Assembly: GCF_002776525.5 (NCBI RefSeq)
Contig: NC_045439.1
Coordinates: 121,647,548-121,711,547, forward strand
Reading direction: 5' to 3'
DNA: 64,000 nt
Origin: Piliocolobus tephrosceles
Lineage: Eukaryota > Chordata > Mammalia > Primates > Cercopithecidae
The notes under the pieces are model-generated. The model did no database searches and was not told the DNA's origin. It saw nothing but the letters and a program-made list of their open reading frames with translations. Position numbers and translations under genes: made by a program. Positions 9,600-20,606 of this stretch are shown in pieces (the stretch's first letter is position 1; the number at the start of each line of letters is the position of its first letter).

Positions 9600-11575
9600 C
9601 CTTAGTAGACACTAAATACTTGCTTGCTTGCTAAAAGAATGAATGTTTTTCACATAAAATGGAGATAACAGCATTTACCCTGTCAACCCTTCCAGATGTA
9701 TGTAAGATGAAATCAGTTTCTGAGTATGAAAGGCATTGTAACTTGTGTTAGGCTCTACAAACATGGGGTCCTGCTGTCGCTATTTGTACTTCCCAGCCTT
9801 GACTTGACTTGTATTTTTCTTGACCAAAATGTCTCAGTGCCCCCATTTTGTTTTTAATAAGAGTGAAATGAAAACAGAATTGTAAACCCCATTGTCTTAT
9901 ATATAAAAATGTTTTTTCCAGACAGCAAAAACTGCTCTGCCCCCATTCCCAATAGGGAAAGACAGTGTAGCAAACACAAGACTCCCCGCCCAGGAGCATG
10001 CAGAGAAAGCAGGGAAAAGAAAGCTTCCCTAGGCTCTCCTTGAACCATGTAAGCACAGCCTCCCTGACCCTAGGGCTGACAGGCTAGCATTTGATCCCCT
10101 GGGAAAATGTGTAGGCTTTAGTAAATGGATGGACCTTGAAGTTTTCCTTTGGGGGAGAGGTACTATTTAAAACTCAGCAACAGCTGAATGCTCATGTACA
10201 GCAACAGCAGGAGCAGTGAAAGTTTGCTGCCGTGCCTGGGATAGGCCCTAATTAATCAAACTCCCTGCCCTGTCTGAAGTCAATGCATTTTCTCTAATTT
10301 AGTTCAGTGCCACAGACAAGACTACATTCCTGCTATGAATAGATTTCTAAAAGTTTACAGATTCTGAGGGTGGGAAGTTATCTTAGGTCTGCTGAATTCA
10401 AAAGCCTAGTCCATGACATCAGTAATTCACTCCTTGATGTGTGACCAAGCTGCAGGTCCAACCTTCCTGCATGGGGTCCCTTAACACAAGGGTGGGAAGG
10501 CCCCAAGCTATGTCCAATGTGTAGACATCTCCTGGTTGATCCACCAGTGGGACTCTGAGTCAAGAGGGGAGAGCCAGATGCAGCAGGGATAACACAGCCA
10601 AGGTTTGTGGCTGGAACTGAGAGAGGATGCTGGGAAACAAAGGATAATTGAGTGAAGATTTTAATGAGGAAGAAATAGTAAATGCAGGCATCAAAGGTAA
10701 GGTGAGATGGCATAACATGAAGTCCTCCCACCACATTGAGCAAAACATCCCTCTTAGATGCCCACAGGTCCCAGGGGATTGGCGAGCCGGGGTGAAGTCA
10801 TCAAGGGTCCAAACTATCTCTAACAATGAAGGAGAACTTAAGGGGAAAATAAAATACCATTAAAAAATACTGAGAGAAACATTGGATTGGGCATCAGGAG
10901 CTCTGTTTTCCAGTTCTGACCCCACCACTTGAGCCATTTGGATAAGAGACTTAATCAAAATAGAGTGGTTTCATAGCTGTCAAAGCACTCAAAGCTATAG
11001 TCATTCAGCAGATTCAGTGCCAAATGACTTTCTATTAAACTGTTCTAGTTAGAACTCCCCACTTTGATCAAAAAGTTAACACATAGCTGACCACAGACCC
11101 CAAGCACTTTGGAAGGTGAGACATTGTCAGATTGCTGTGATAAGTAAATAGAGTACAGTGTGAAATTTCTAGAGGGCTGTCAGAAGAGAAGGTCTCTAAC
11201 AGGAAATGCCAAAAGATCCTCCCGGTAGATTTTTTTCCCAGAAACTTCCTAAGAATCGTTCTAAATGTCACTATGCACGAACCCACTCGATCATCTCAAT
11301 GGAACTGCACCTTTCAGTGGTTTGACTCCGGCCCCAGCTATTGGTCTGAAACCCATCGCTGTGTTTGTGCTGAGACCTTACCTCCCCAGGGCTGCTTCCA
11401 GATCAAAACTGAGCATGACCAGGACTGAGGCAGGCCCTTTCCTGGGAAAGAAGGGCCTCCCCTGATGCCCAACTTTGACTAGGAGTCAGACCTGTGTCTC
11501 AAACTGATCACTCTCTTGGCCCCTTTGACTTCCTGCCTACCTCAGACTTTTCCAAAGAGATCTCTTGCACATCTT
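9600..11575. other. No gene seen; possible MIR-like remnant at 10880-10960
   Basis: Nearly 2 kb without a recognisable gene. At 10880-10960 the wording GGGCATCAGGAGCTCTGTTTTCC followed by CCCCACCACTTGAG looks like a MIR head, but too little remains to be sure. Confidence 0.4.
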
Positions 11576-11585
11576 ATCCCATCTT

Positions 11586-11808
11586 TTTTTCTTTTCTTTT
11601 TCTTTCTTTTTCTATTAAATATATACAAATATAAATATATATTATTTATATTTATATATTTTTATAATTTATAAATTTATATATAATTTATATAATTATG
11701 TTCTAATTAAATATATAGGAATTAAATTATAATTAAATTGTTTAAAATTTATAATTAAATTATAATATATTATAACTTCTATATATGTAATTATATATTA
11801 TATTTCAA
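11586..11808. repeat. T-rich then AT-rich low-complexity tract, expanded Alu tail
   Basis: About 220 bp of CTTTT followed by TATAAATTTATA-like sequence lies between the left TSD (ATCCCATCTT, 11576-11585) and the minus-strand Alu. Its position inside the insertion shows it grew from the Alu poly(A) tail. It contains many short self-complementary A/T runs. Confidence 0.75.
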
Positions 11809-12136
11809 GAGACAGAATGAGAGAGAGAGACAGGGTTTTGCTCTGTCGCCTAGGCTAGAACACAGTGGTGTGATCGTGGCTCACTGCAACCTCAACTTCC
11901 TGGGCTCAAGCCATCCTCCCACTTCAGCCTCTCAAGTAACTGGGACCACAAGTGTGCACCACAGTGCCTGGCTAATTCTTTTTTTCTTTTTTTTTTTTTT
12001 TTTTTTTACTTTTTGTAGCGACAGAGTCTACCTATGTCGCCCAGGCTGATCTCAAACTCCTGGGTTCAAATAATCCTCCTGCCTCAGCCTCCCAAAGTGC
12101 TGGGATTACAGGCATGAGCCACCATGTCCAGACTTC
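11809..12136 (-). mobile_element. Alu SINE (older, J/S-like)
   Basis: A minus-strand Alu: GAGACAGGGTTTTGCTCTG at the tail side, T-rich middle linker around 11979-12010, and CCCAAAGTGCTGGGATTACA near 12091. The TSD ATCCCATCTT is at 11576-11585 and 12137-12146. Divergence is moderate. Confidence 0.93.
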
Positions 12137-12146
12137 ATCCCATCTT

Positions 12147-12609
12147 GGTGCCTGCTTCTTGGAGGGCCTGGACTCACGTGGCTTATTAACCAGTCATAAT
12201 TCATCGAATGAATGACTGACTTTTTTTTCACTAAATTGTTTAGCCTTTTCAGGCAGAGCTACCAGGTCAGTCTCTAGGTGAAAACAGTATTAAAAATTTC
12301 ACCCAGCTAAACCAAAGTAGAGATCTGGGTCTGGAACTAGCAGTGGGTCCCCTTTCTTGTATCTGTGTTTTTTGACTAATTTGCATTAAGGCTTTAAAAG
12401 CTTCGGGGACTAGAACTCAACTTGTGTTAATAACTGGGGGCCAGGCATGAACAAGTATGACTAGCATACAACTGAAGGAGCAAAGAGAAGCCAGATTAGA
12501 ATGAGGCACTATGTACCTCTGAGCATCCACCTGTGAACTGAAACTGTCCCTTCCAAGCAGCCCTGTCAGTGTTTACCTGCCTTGGGGGAAAACGTGGTAT
12601 TTGTGTAAA
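12147..12609. other. No gene seen
   Basis: Single-copy-like sequence between the Alu and the L1 fragment; I recognise nothing in it. Confidence 0.4.
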
Positions 12610-13262
12610 AGTAAAAGCGTTGACCTTCACACATTGCTGGTGGGAATGCTCCATGGTGCAGCTGCTGTGGAAAACAGTTTGGCAATTCCTCAAAAAGTTA
12701 CACACAGAATTGCCATACGATCCAACAATTGCACTCCTAGATATATACTCAGAAGAATTGAAAGCAGAGACTCAAATAGACACTTACAAACCAATTTTCA
12801 TAGCAGCATTATTCACAATAGCCAATAGGTGGAAACCACCCAAATGTCCATCAAAAGATGAACAGGTAAAAACAAAATGTGGTATAGCCATATGAGATAT
12901 TATTCAGCCATAAAGTCATGAAGTTCTGATGCATTCTACAACACGAATGAGTCAGAAGATGTTATGCTAAATGAAAGATACCAAAATAAAAGGATAAGTA
13001 TTGTATGATTCTATATATATGAGGTACTTAAAAATGTGGCAAATACATAGGTAAAAAATAGATTAGAGGTTGCCAGGTGTTGGAGGAGAGAGAAATAAGG
13101 AGTTATTTTTTTAACAGTTGAGAGTTTCTGTTTGGAATGATGAAAAAGTTTTGGAAATAGTGATGCTTGCACAACATCATGAATGTAATTAATGCCATTG
13201 AATTGTACACTTAAAAGTGGTTGAAACGGTAAATGTTCTGTTGTATACATTTTACAATTTTT
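12610..13262 (+). mobile_element. L1M (L1MA/MB-type) 3' end
   Basis: A 5'-truncated old L1 on the plus strand. It starts in the C-terminal ORF2 coding region: the translation at 12620-12850 keeps the WWEC, WKTVWQFLKKL and FIAALFTIAN-type segments. It then continues through the 3' UTR (GAGGTTGCCAGGTGTTGGAG, ATGATGAAAAAGTTTTGG, GAATTGTACACTTAAAAGTG). It is a dead copy. Confidence 0.88.
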
Positions 13263-13284
13263 AAAAATTAATAACACAATATAC

Positions 13285-13368
13285 CAAAAAACACTGATTT
13301 GTACACTTTAAAACAGGCGAGTTGTATAGTATGTGATTATCTGAATATAGCTGTTTTCTAAAAAAGCA
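13285..13368 (+). mobile_element. Second L1M 3' terminus, directly downstream
   Basis: A separate L1 3'-UTR ending of another type (CTGATTTGTACACTTTAAAAC, then TATAGTATGTGATTATC and a tail). It repeats the function, not the exact sequence, of the end just upstream. Confidence 0.55.
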
Positions 13369-14390
13369 GAAGCACTGGAGCAGCTCTGGGCCATGCAACC
13401 TGGTGGTGAGATCCCGGTAAGAGGGTGAGACCCACTGAAGACGGTGGCTATTTCCCTCTCCACTGGCAAGTGGGTGGCAGCAGCAAGGGACCACACACAG
13501 GGCAGGTGGCATTTCTTGAGCCAGGTGGGTAGCTCCAGTGGTGTCATGTTAACCTGGAGGAAGCGCCTGGAAAGAGGCTTGCAAGTGAACAACAGCAAAG
13601 CACAAGCCACCGGAGGAGTGAGAAGCAGTTCAAAGGTGTTCTAGAGTGACTCTTAAGTGAAGAGTGACCCCTGGAGGGCTCCTTAAAATAACAGATGTGA
13701 GGGAGACCTTGAAAAGGGACAAGGGTCCAGGTGCTTCACCTTTCCCCTGGTGAGAACTGTCAAGTGAAACCTAAATACACATGCCAGTGTGACTACGGTT
13801 ACTCCCTACATCATTTGTACTCCCACGCAGTCAGTCCAGGGATGCATGGTATTTAAGTCAAGAATTGATACAATCATGTAGACAACTTAACAAATAAGAA
13901 AGACAAATTTTGCTTTATTAAGACACACTTCTTACAAATCTGATGGTGACTGGTCCCTTTTGAAACCAGAGCTTCTGTCAGCATGAATGAATGAAATGTT
14001 CATTCATCCTAGGAGAAGGACACAAAATACTGAGGTAGGTGTGATGATGTTAAAATAAGTCTCTATATTCTCAGTGTTGGCCATGCTTCCTCACATTAAA
14101 TTTCCACGTTAAAGCAACAACCAATGGATAGACTGTCAACACAACTCTCAAACACCTACCTGGCTACTGCCAGAACACACTGAAATGATGTATTTGTATA
14201 TAGATAATAATATGAGCTATATATACAGCACAACTAACTGGTAGTAGTATTATGGAAAAATTATTATCTGGGATTATTATTACTGACAATGCATTTTTTG
14301 TTTTTAATTATTGGAGAAGATAACATGTGCAATTCAACATAGATAAATGGGTTCACAGGAGAAAGTTTCCCTCACAGTGCCCCTCCTTAC

Positions 14391-14455
14391 AGAAGCAACC
14401 ATTGTTCCTTATACAAGCAACCATTGCTTCTGTAAGCAGCCATTGTTCCTTCTGG
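14391..14455. repeat. Three imperfect 21-22 bp tandem copies
   Basis: Units at 14391-14412, 14413-14433 and 14434-14455 share AGCAACCATTG followed by a TTCCTT or CTTCTG end. AGAAGCAA at the start and TTGCTTCT in the second unit are complementary, so a short hairpin is possible. Confidence 0.75.
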
Positions 14456-15391
14456 AGACTCAATACGACTTTCAATCATGCTAAAAGTTTATTTGCATTT
14501 GGGATAGATCAATAGAGCCATCCTTAGAGACAAACCTCTTTTAAATTGATGTTTAACTCACAAACACAAATATATGTATTTGCAAACACATACACACACA
14601 CAGGTTAGTCAAAATCTCTAGCAGACTGGAAAAATAACAAAACAATGGGTTTATCCCTGCCTAAAAAAATATATCAAAATGTATAGAATTTCTAACACCA
14701 AAAATGTTTTAATATTGATGATTGACAGGATTTTTCTGGCAGTGTTTTGTTTTTAAAAAGTGGAGTTGCCTTGTGGAAATAAGTGCTTTTTTGTAGTGAC
14801 TTGGACACCACATACTGTGTATGGTATATGTAGAAATATCCACACAAAATAGCTATACCTTTTAAACCATTTTTCTCCTGGCCCATTACTCTGCAGGGGT
14901 AATCTGAGTAGGCATTGATGATGATAAACACCACAGTTTAGAAGATGTTAAACCAACCTTATCAGAGCTCACAGAGAGAAACAAATTAGGCAAACTGCAG
15001 TAATTTCATCTAATGAAGTTTGATTCTAAACATCCAGATCAATTAAGCTTCAAGCACTTGCTTGGGTTCCTGCTCTGTAAGGCAGTGAGGACCTGCTAGT
15101 TGGAGGACAGGCTGGGAGGACTCATAGAGGTTTATAAATAAAGATGAAATAAGCATTCAGTGCTTCCTGGAATATATTTCACAGGATCACATCATAGGAA
15201 ACTGAAGGGAAAGCAGATGCTTCATGTGGAAGGCACGTCTGTGTGTACCCTCCTTATTGACGGCCTCCCGGGTTGCAGTGCTCTAAAGACCTAGTATTGT
15301 GAGAATGTGGCCAGCCTTCTGCATGAAAGCTACCCTGTAAGAAAATGGGCATAAATGAGGTAAAATGGCCTCCATGGAAGGGTGGGGATTC

Positions 15392-15520
15392 CAGAGACTG
15401 GAAGTCAAGAGACTGAGAGAACTTAATCCTAGTTCTGCCAGGACTACTGTGTTTTCTATCTCTGAGTCTTGGTTTCCTAATCTACAGAATGAGAGATCTA
15501 GAATGGATCATTTCTTCTGC
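15392..15520 (+). repeat. MIR-like SINE fragment
   Basis: The head-like AGACTGGAAGTCAAGAGACT, AGTTCTGCCAGG and the CTTGGTTTCCTAATCTACAG region are in MIR order, with a diverged tail (GAGATCTAGAATGG). Confidence 0.5.
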
Positions 15521-16239
15521 CTCTTCATTTTCTTTCTTAAGGTCTCCATTTCAAGCCAGGTCTTCCTCTGAGCTGGTGAGAAGTTCTAAGTGCAGAAGTG
15601 TGTATCTGTGCTGGATGTGCATACAAGAGCACACAGTTGCAAATGCATGTGAAAAGATGGAGGAAAGCAGGAAGGAAAGGAATGAGGAAGCAATTCCAAA
15701 CCTGGCCTTCTCCTGAATTTGGATGGATAAGTATGTCTTTAGAGACATTAGCCTCCATTGGTTACATGCCCAGTCCTGTCCTGAAACTAATTCAGACCAC
15801 TATTCGCTATGGTGGTGGCAAATTGGGGATTCTCACCAGACACATCTGGGAAAACTCACCCTTACAGTCACACTTACATATTTGCCCCACCCATAGACTC
15901 AGGCTGAAGGTGTCAATGTTTTATTCCCTTCCATTCCCACTTCCTCTGTGTCCCTTATCACCATGGACACCCACTACCCCACCTTGCTCAGAACTTCCTA
16001 GAAACAGATGGCAACCCAGATAAGTGGCCTCCAAATATTTTTAGAGCACATAGTCCCTATATGTGAATATTTACTAATAAAATATACATACATTAGTGGT
16101 ATACTATATGATTGCATACATTATAAAAATAGAAATTAAAATTACATAAGTTTATAAAGATTAAAAATAGACATCTTCATTTTCCTGCCACACCTAAGTT
16201 TCATCTCATGCTCCCCCTGGATGCATGCATGACATAAGG

Positions 16240-16385
16240 TCTGCAGTTATGTCATTGGCATCGGACTGATTTGGGAATGAGCCTTGACTCTACCCCTTAC
16301 CAACTGTGGGGAAGATAACTAAGCCTCAGTTTCCTCATCAATAAAACAATACTGTGTTTCTGTGTGGTGTTGTCAGAAGTATTTT
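16240..16385 (+). repeat. MIR SINE fragment
   Basis: GACTCTACCCCTTACCAACTG followed by AAGCCTCAGTTTCCTCATCA is a clear MIR core in plus orientation. Confidence 0.7.
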
Positions 16386-16454
16386 CATCATCTAGACATT
16401 TTCTTTATTTCTCTTCAAACTCTTTTGTCTCATTCACTCGTGCATTATATTATT

Positions 16455-16968
16455 TATTCTACAAATATTTATTAAGCATTGTTAATGCTTTAAATGCTGT
16501 TTTGATTGATGGGAACACGAAAGGAACCAATACAGTCAAAGTGCTTGCCCTTGTGGATTTTATGTCCTAGTGGGGAAGACAAAAAGTAAACAAATAAACA
16601 TATATGTCAAGTGATGAGTGGTCAGTATTATAGATATAAAAAGGCAATATAAAGTGGTATGAATGAGAGCAGGAGCTATTTTGGATTGAGTGACCAAAAG
16701 TGCTTGTTGAGGGGTGACATGCGGATAGAGACCTGAATGAAATGGTGAGAGAAGGCATCTGAGGGATTTATGAAGAGCATCCATCCAAGGGACCATACAT
16801 GTGAAATTTCTGAAGCCGAAATGAGCCTGGCATGTTCTAGGACCAGAAAGAAGTCAATGTAGCCACAGCAGAAGAAATAAGTTAAGCAGTAACCAGATTA
16901 TCTTGGGCCTTAAAAACATTTTCGGGACTTTGAGTTTTATTTGAAGTATGCTACAGAATTGCAGGAGA
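16455..16968 (-). repeat. L2 LINE, part 1 of 3 (3' end)
   Basis: The 3' end of a minus-strand L2. The plus strand starts with CTACAAATATTTATTAAGC and continues with GTCCTAGTGGGGAAGAC, GACCTGAATGAAATGGTGAG and ATCTTGGGCCTTAAAAA, the reverse complement of the L2 3' UTR and end of ORF2. Consensus order is resumed at 18297, so this is the first of three pieces of one copy. Confidence 0.75.
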
Positions 16969-17294
16969 GGACTAGAACCACATTGAAGGCCAGTTAGCAT
17001 GACTCCCAGGGACTCCTGGATAACAGAGCCTAGATCTACATCACTGCATTCAGGAATCACTTGGATCAGGCTTTGCCAGCCTAGAGAAGATGGGGTGTCA
17101 AGTGAGGGCTGTATTTGCATCTAAACCTATGGTGGCATGCTGTTCTCTCCAGTGATCTTAGATATTGGATACCCCTGAATGTACCTGATTCAGCAGAGTT
17201 GGGCTCCGAACGCAGTCCATACCAACAGACACACAGAACTCTTTCAGCCTTGTACTATTCAAACCATAAAAAAAGAATCAAATCACGGTTGTTG
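16969..17294. other. Unassigned sequence inside the split L2
   Basis: This belongs to the block that separates L2 parts 1 and 2. I recognise no family in it. Confidence 0.35.
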
Positions 17295-17487
17295 TTTTTT
17301 GTTTGTTTGTTTGTTGAGTCTCATTCTGTCACCAGGCTGGAGTGCAGTGACACAATCCCAGCTCACTGCAAGCTCCACATCCTGGGTTCAAGTGATTCTC
17401 TTGCCTCAGCCTCCCGAGTAGCTGGTACTACAGGCACGTGCCATCATGCCCAGCTAATTTTTGTATTTTTAGTAGAGACAGGGACAG
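17295..17487 (-). mobile_element. Alu SINE, left monomer missing
   Basis: A minus-strand Alu tail with GTTT repeats, the right monomer, and the middle linker (AATTTTTGTATTTTTAGTAG). It stops abruptly at about 17487 after GAGACAGGGA, before the left monomer, and abuts an L1 fragment. Confidence 0.9.
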
Positions 17488-17795
17488 CAACATGGAACAT
17501 GCAGCAACTGGAGGTCATTATCTTAAGTGAAACTCCACAGAAACAGAAAGTCAAATACCACTTGCTTTCACTTAAGTGGGAAATAAATAATGTGGACACA
17601 TGGACATAGAGTGTGGAAGGCTACACATTGGAGACTATAAAGTGGGGAGGGTGGAAGTGAGGTGAGGGACAATAAATTACTTAATGGGTACAATGTACAT
17701 TATTTGGGTGATGAAAGCCCAGAATTGACCACTATTCAATATATCCATGTAACAAAACTGCACTTTGCACTCCTTAAATTTATACAAATTTTTTA
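17488..17795 (+). mobile_element. L1 3' end fragment (L1PB/L1MA-like)
   Basis: It starts at CAGCAACATGGAAC in the ORF2 C-terminal region and runs through the 3' UTR to TGTAACAAAACTGCACTTTG and TTAAATTTATACAAATT. It is a 5'-truncated plus-strand copy whose 5' end meets the truncated Alu. Confidence 0.82.
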
Positions 17796-18031
17796 ATGAA
17801 CCTAAAATGAGATGGTTGAGCTTCCAAACGTTCTGATGTGACACTCACTCACTCAGACATTGCTATCTGTGACTTGTGGCTAGCTGCTGAAGCATTATGA
17901 GATCCAAAAGTTTACAATCACCACTTGTCCAGAAAAATATTGCTAATACATTTGATATGTAGTCTACAGGGGCTTTTACTATCCTTTAGAGAAGTAGATA
18001 TCTTTTGATTTACCCAAGTGTACAAATTTCT

Positions 18032-18202
18032 TTTTTTTTTTTTTTTTTTTTTTTTTTTAGGCGGTGTCTCCTTTTTTCCCCCGGGGGGGGGGGGGNNNNN
18101 NNNNNNNNNNNNNNNNNNNNNNNNNNNNNNNNNNNNNNNNNNNNNNNNNNNNNNNNNNNNNNNNNNNNNNNNNNNNNNNNNNNNNNNNNNNNNNNCCCGG
18201 CC
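18032..18202 (-). mobile_element. Alu insertion mostly hidden in an assembly gap
   Basis: Left of the gap there is a T run of about 28 bases followed by GGCGGTGTCTCC-like sequence that decays into a C then G homopolymer. Right of the gap only CCCGGCC remains, the complement of the Alu start GGCCGGG. The flanks carry a perfect 16-bp TSD, AAGTGTACAAATTTCT, at 18016-18031 and 18203-18218. Together these identify a minus-strand Alu of about 300 bp, probably young, of which the assembly shows only the ends. Confidence 0.85.
18096..18195. other. Assembly gap, 100 N
   Basis: Exactly 100 undetermined bases. A round 100 is commonly a placeholder. Given the TSD around it, the real missing sequence is probably most of one Alu, about 230-290 bp. 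Confidence 0.98.
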
Positions 18203-18296
18203 AAGTGTACAAATTTCTGATACTGATCTTTCTGTCACTCTGAGCCTACTATTGACACTTGACCATATAGAATGGAAACCCAGTGTCTGTGTAGTA

Positions 18297-18772
18297 ACTA
18301 GGACATTGCAGGGTTTGGGGCAGGGACTAACACAATATAATTTGCATGCTTCAAAGATCTCTCTGTCTTCTGTATGAGGAATTTATTCTAGGGAGGCAAG
18401 AATAGAAGCAGGAAGACAAGTTAGGAGATTATTAGGATGATGGTGCTGGTGACGGTAAGAAATCGGGATGTATATTGAAGGTAGATCCAGCAGAATTTAC
18501 TCATGCATTGGATATGAAAGGGAAAAGCGAATCAAAGAAAACTCGGAGGTTTCCTCCTGATTACCTGGGAGAATATTGATGGTATTTATTGAGGTAAGGA
18601 AGACACGGTATAACGGGTTGGAGTGAACAGAGCACTCAGGAGTTTTGTTTAAGGCATATTAAATCTGAGATGCTTATTGAACATCTCAATATCTATGTGA
18701 TATATATATGAAATATATGTTTGGTGCTCAAAAGGAAGAGATAGCAGTGCTAAAGACATACATCTGGGAGTC
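18297..18772 (-). repeat. L2 LINE, part 2 of 3
   Basis: The L2 resumes with GGACATTGCAGGGTTTGGGG and CTCTCTGTCTTCTGTATGAGG, followed by AGGAGATTATTAGGATGATGG and TTGAAGGTAGATCCAGCAG. On the minus strand this is the ORF2 region downstream of the RT active site. It ends at the provirus insertion point, with the TSD GAGTC at 18768-18772. Confidence 0.75.
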
Positions 18773-19190
18773 TTAGAAGATTGTATTATTGACCCCAGCT
18801 ATTTGCTCTCTTTCTGGCCATGTGACTTTTTGTTCCAGGGATGACTATACCTTCCTTCCTCATGAAATTTGTGAGCATGTTCTGGTCACCCGGATGTGAG
18901 TTTCCTGTGTCAAACTAGAAGTTTCTGATGTGATTAACTGGTTTACTTCTGTTTCTATGGTTCCTGCTCTCCACTATAAGAACAATATGTCCAAGATAAG
19001 GGTAGCTGCATCAGTCTGGGTCCTGAAATAAAAAGACACATGGACTTGAAAACAGTTAAGCTGAGTGGAGTCACAGATAATCCCTCAGCCCTCATGTAAC
19101 ATGAATAAGAAATCAATAAATGCTTATTGTTGTTAAATACTGATGTATTGGAGTTATTTGCAACCTCGGTAAAGGCCAAATAATAGAAAA
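18773..19190 (+). repeat. MaLR 5' LTR
   Basis: About 418 bp. The 3' part has TCAATAAATGCTTATTGTTG, a polyadenylation-signal region typical of MLT1-class LTRs, followed by GGAGTTATTTGC. Confidence 0.68.
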
Positions 19191-20167
19191 ATTGGTAACA
19201 GATGTGCTACCATATCTAAAAATATAAAATATGAGGCATTAACTTTAGGACTAGGTAGAAAGGGAATCCTTCCAGGAGGCTGGACAAGTAAGATTCATGA
19301 TATGCAGTAGCGAAAAGTTTGGTCAAACTGTGTCTTCTAAACTTGGAAGGCAGATAATGTTCCTAATGGACTTGTTGCATATGGACAAATATAGAAGGAT
19401 TAAAAAATTGAAAGAGAGCATGATGGTAATACGAATAAGAGGTGAGCTCAGAAAGAATTCACCTGTTTCAGTAATGAAATGGAAAATAGGCAATAAAGAA
19501 ATTCTGGGTCTTCAAGGTTGGAAAATAAAATCCTTCTCACCTCCCACCTATAAAATATAAAATTTAAATATTCCTTGGAATAGAAAGACCTTTTAATACT
19601 CCTTCTCAGGGCAAAGACAGAACCAAAGATGTCATCATCAGGCCTTTGTTAAGATTTCTGGTTGAATTAAGGAGACTTGCAGAAACTTTTTTTCCACCAT
19701 TGGACAAAATGGCTCAGGGAAAAGAGATCAAGAGTATGTTCCTATGAAAGCATGATATACTCACACACCCATAATTGAGTTTAGAGAAACTCTTTCTTGG
19801 AATGAATAATGATTGTGTCTGTTGAAACATGGATCCAACCGGTACCAAATAGATTAAAACAATACAACAAACTGAGAGAGTTATGTTGTCAAACGTGCTA
19901 CCAGTCTGTGACTATTTGAAAAGCAAAGTTGGCCCTTAGGCTAATTTTCTTTAAAATGACTTTAGAGACAGGGTCTTGTTCTGTCGCACAGGCTGGAGTG
20001 CAGTGGTGTGATCACAGCTCACAGCAACCTCAACCTCCTGGGCTCAAGTGATCCTCCTGCCTCAACCTCCCAAAGTGCTGGAATCACAGGTGTTAGCCAG
20101 TCCTTAGGCTAAGTTTTTATGGGCAAGAATATGATGTATTCTGAGGGAAGAATATATATATGTTCAA
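19191..20167 (+). mobile_element. MaLR internal region, decayed
   Basis: The region starts with ATTGGTAACAGATGTGCTACC, similar to the beginning of MaLR internal sequence. AAGTTTGGTCAAACTGTG and GAGGTGAGCTCAGA also fit its order. No open frame of note exists; MaLR elements lack their own enzymes. Confidence 0.5.
19945..20101 (-). mobile_element. Free Alu monomer
   Basis: A single Alu-type monomer on the minus strand (GAGACAGGGTCTTGTTCTGTC to CCCAAAGTGCTGGAATCACA). The 11-bp TSD CCTTAGGCTAA at 19934-19944 and 20102-20112 shows it entered as a monomer, not as a broken dimer. It could be a FLAM or FRAM type. Confidence 0.85.
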
Positions 20168-20606
20168 TGTTGGATCATGGTAGATGGAATTATTATTCCC
20201 AATTATTTCTTCCCATAGTCTAATAGGATGATTTATCCTCACTCAGTTTCTGTCATGTGAGTTGCCTTCCCCCTTTGGAGGGACAATGTGTCTCCACCTC
20301 ACGTATTAGGATACATGAAATGATTCAGTCAATAAGATGTGTGGACATGCACATATCAGAGAAAAAGCTTTAAATATGATTTCATGGTTTGTGTTGAACT
20401 CTTTTGCTCCGTTCTCCATAATAAGACAACATATTCCGGAAAAGGGCTCTTCAATCTAGGAGAAGTGTCACACTGAGTTTAGCAAAGCTAAGCAGAGCCA
20501 CAGCTGACCCACAACCTTAGTGTAAATGGTCAAGAAATCATTAGTTTTTGTAAGGCAGTGAGATATTGGGGCTATCTGCTACTGTGACAATAGTTAGTTA
20601 ATACAG
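20168..20606 (+). repeat. MaLR 3' LTR
   Basis: About 439 bp, beginning near TGTTGGATCATGG and ending GTTAGTTAATACA before the TSD. Its end (GATATTGGGGCTATCTGCTA) corresponds to the 5' LTR end. Confidence 0.68.

Larger units (their letters stand above)
13370..16239. other. No gene seen; scattered short repeats
   Basis: Besides the small repeats listed separately I see no gene. About 14360-14600 has wording that resembles an old L1 3' region, but I would not insist on it. Confidence 0.4.
18773..20606 (+). mobile_element. ERVL-MaLR (MLT1-like) provirus with both LTRs
   Basis: An old non-autonomous endogenous retrovirus: 5' LTR (18773 to about 19190), internal region (about 19191-20167) and 3' LTR (about 20168-20606). 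The LTRs resemble each other near their ends (AAGCTGAGTGGAGTCACAG versus AAGCTAAGCAGAGCCACAG). It is bounded by the 5-bp TSD GAGTC at 18768-18772 and 20607-20611, the size usual for ERVL/MaLR. I see no coding capacity. An Alu monomer has inserted in the internal part. Confidence 0.75.

Noticed and set aside
9720..10060. Overlapping minus-strand frames of 102 and 64 codons
   Set aside because: No domain, no conserved motif and no supporting context.
18083..18095. G run as a G-quadruplex
   Set aside because: It is one homopolymer beside an assembly gap and most likely a sequencing artefact.
17918..18377. Frames of 64-119 codons crossing the N block
   Set aside because: They are artefacts of translating undetermined bases and a poly(T) run.
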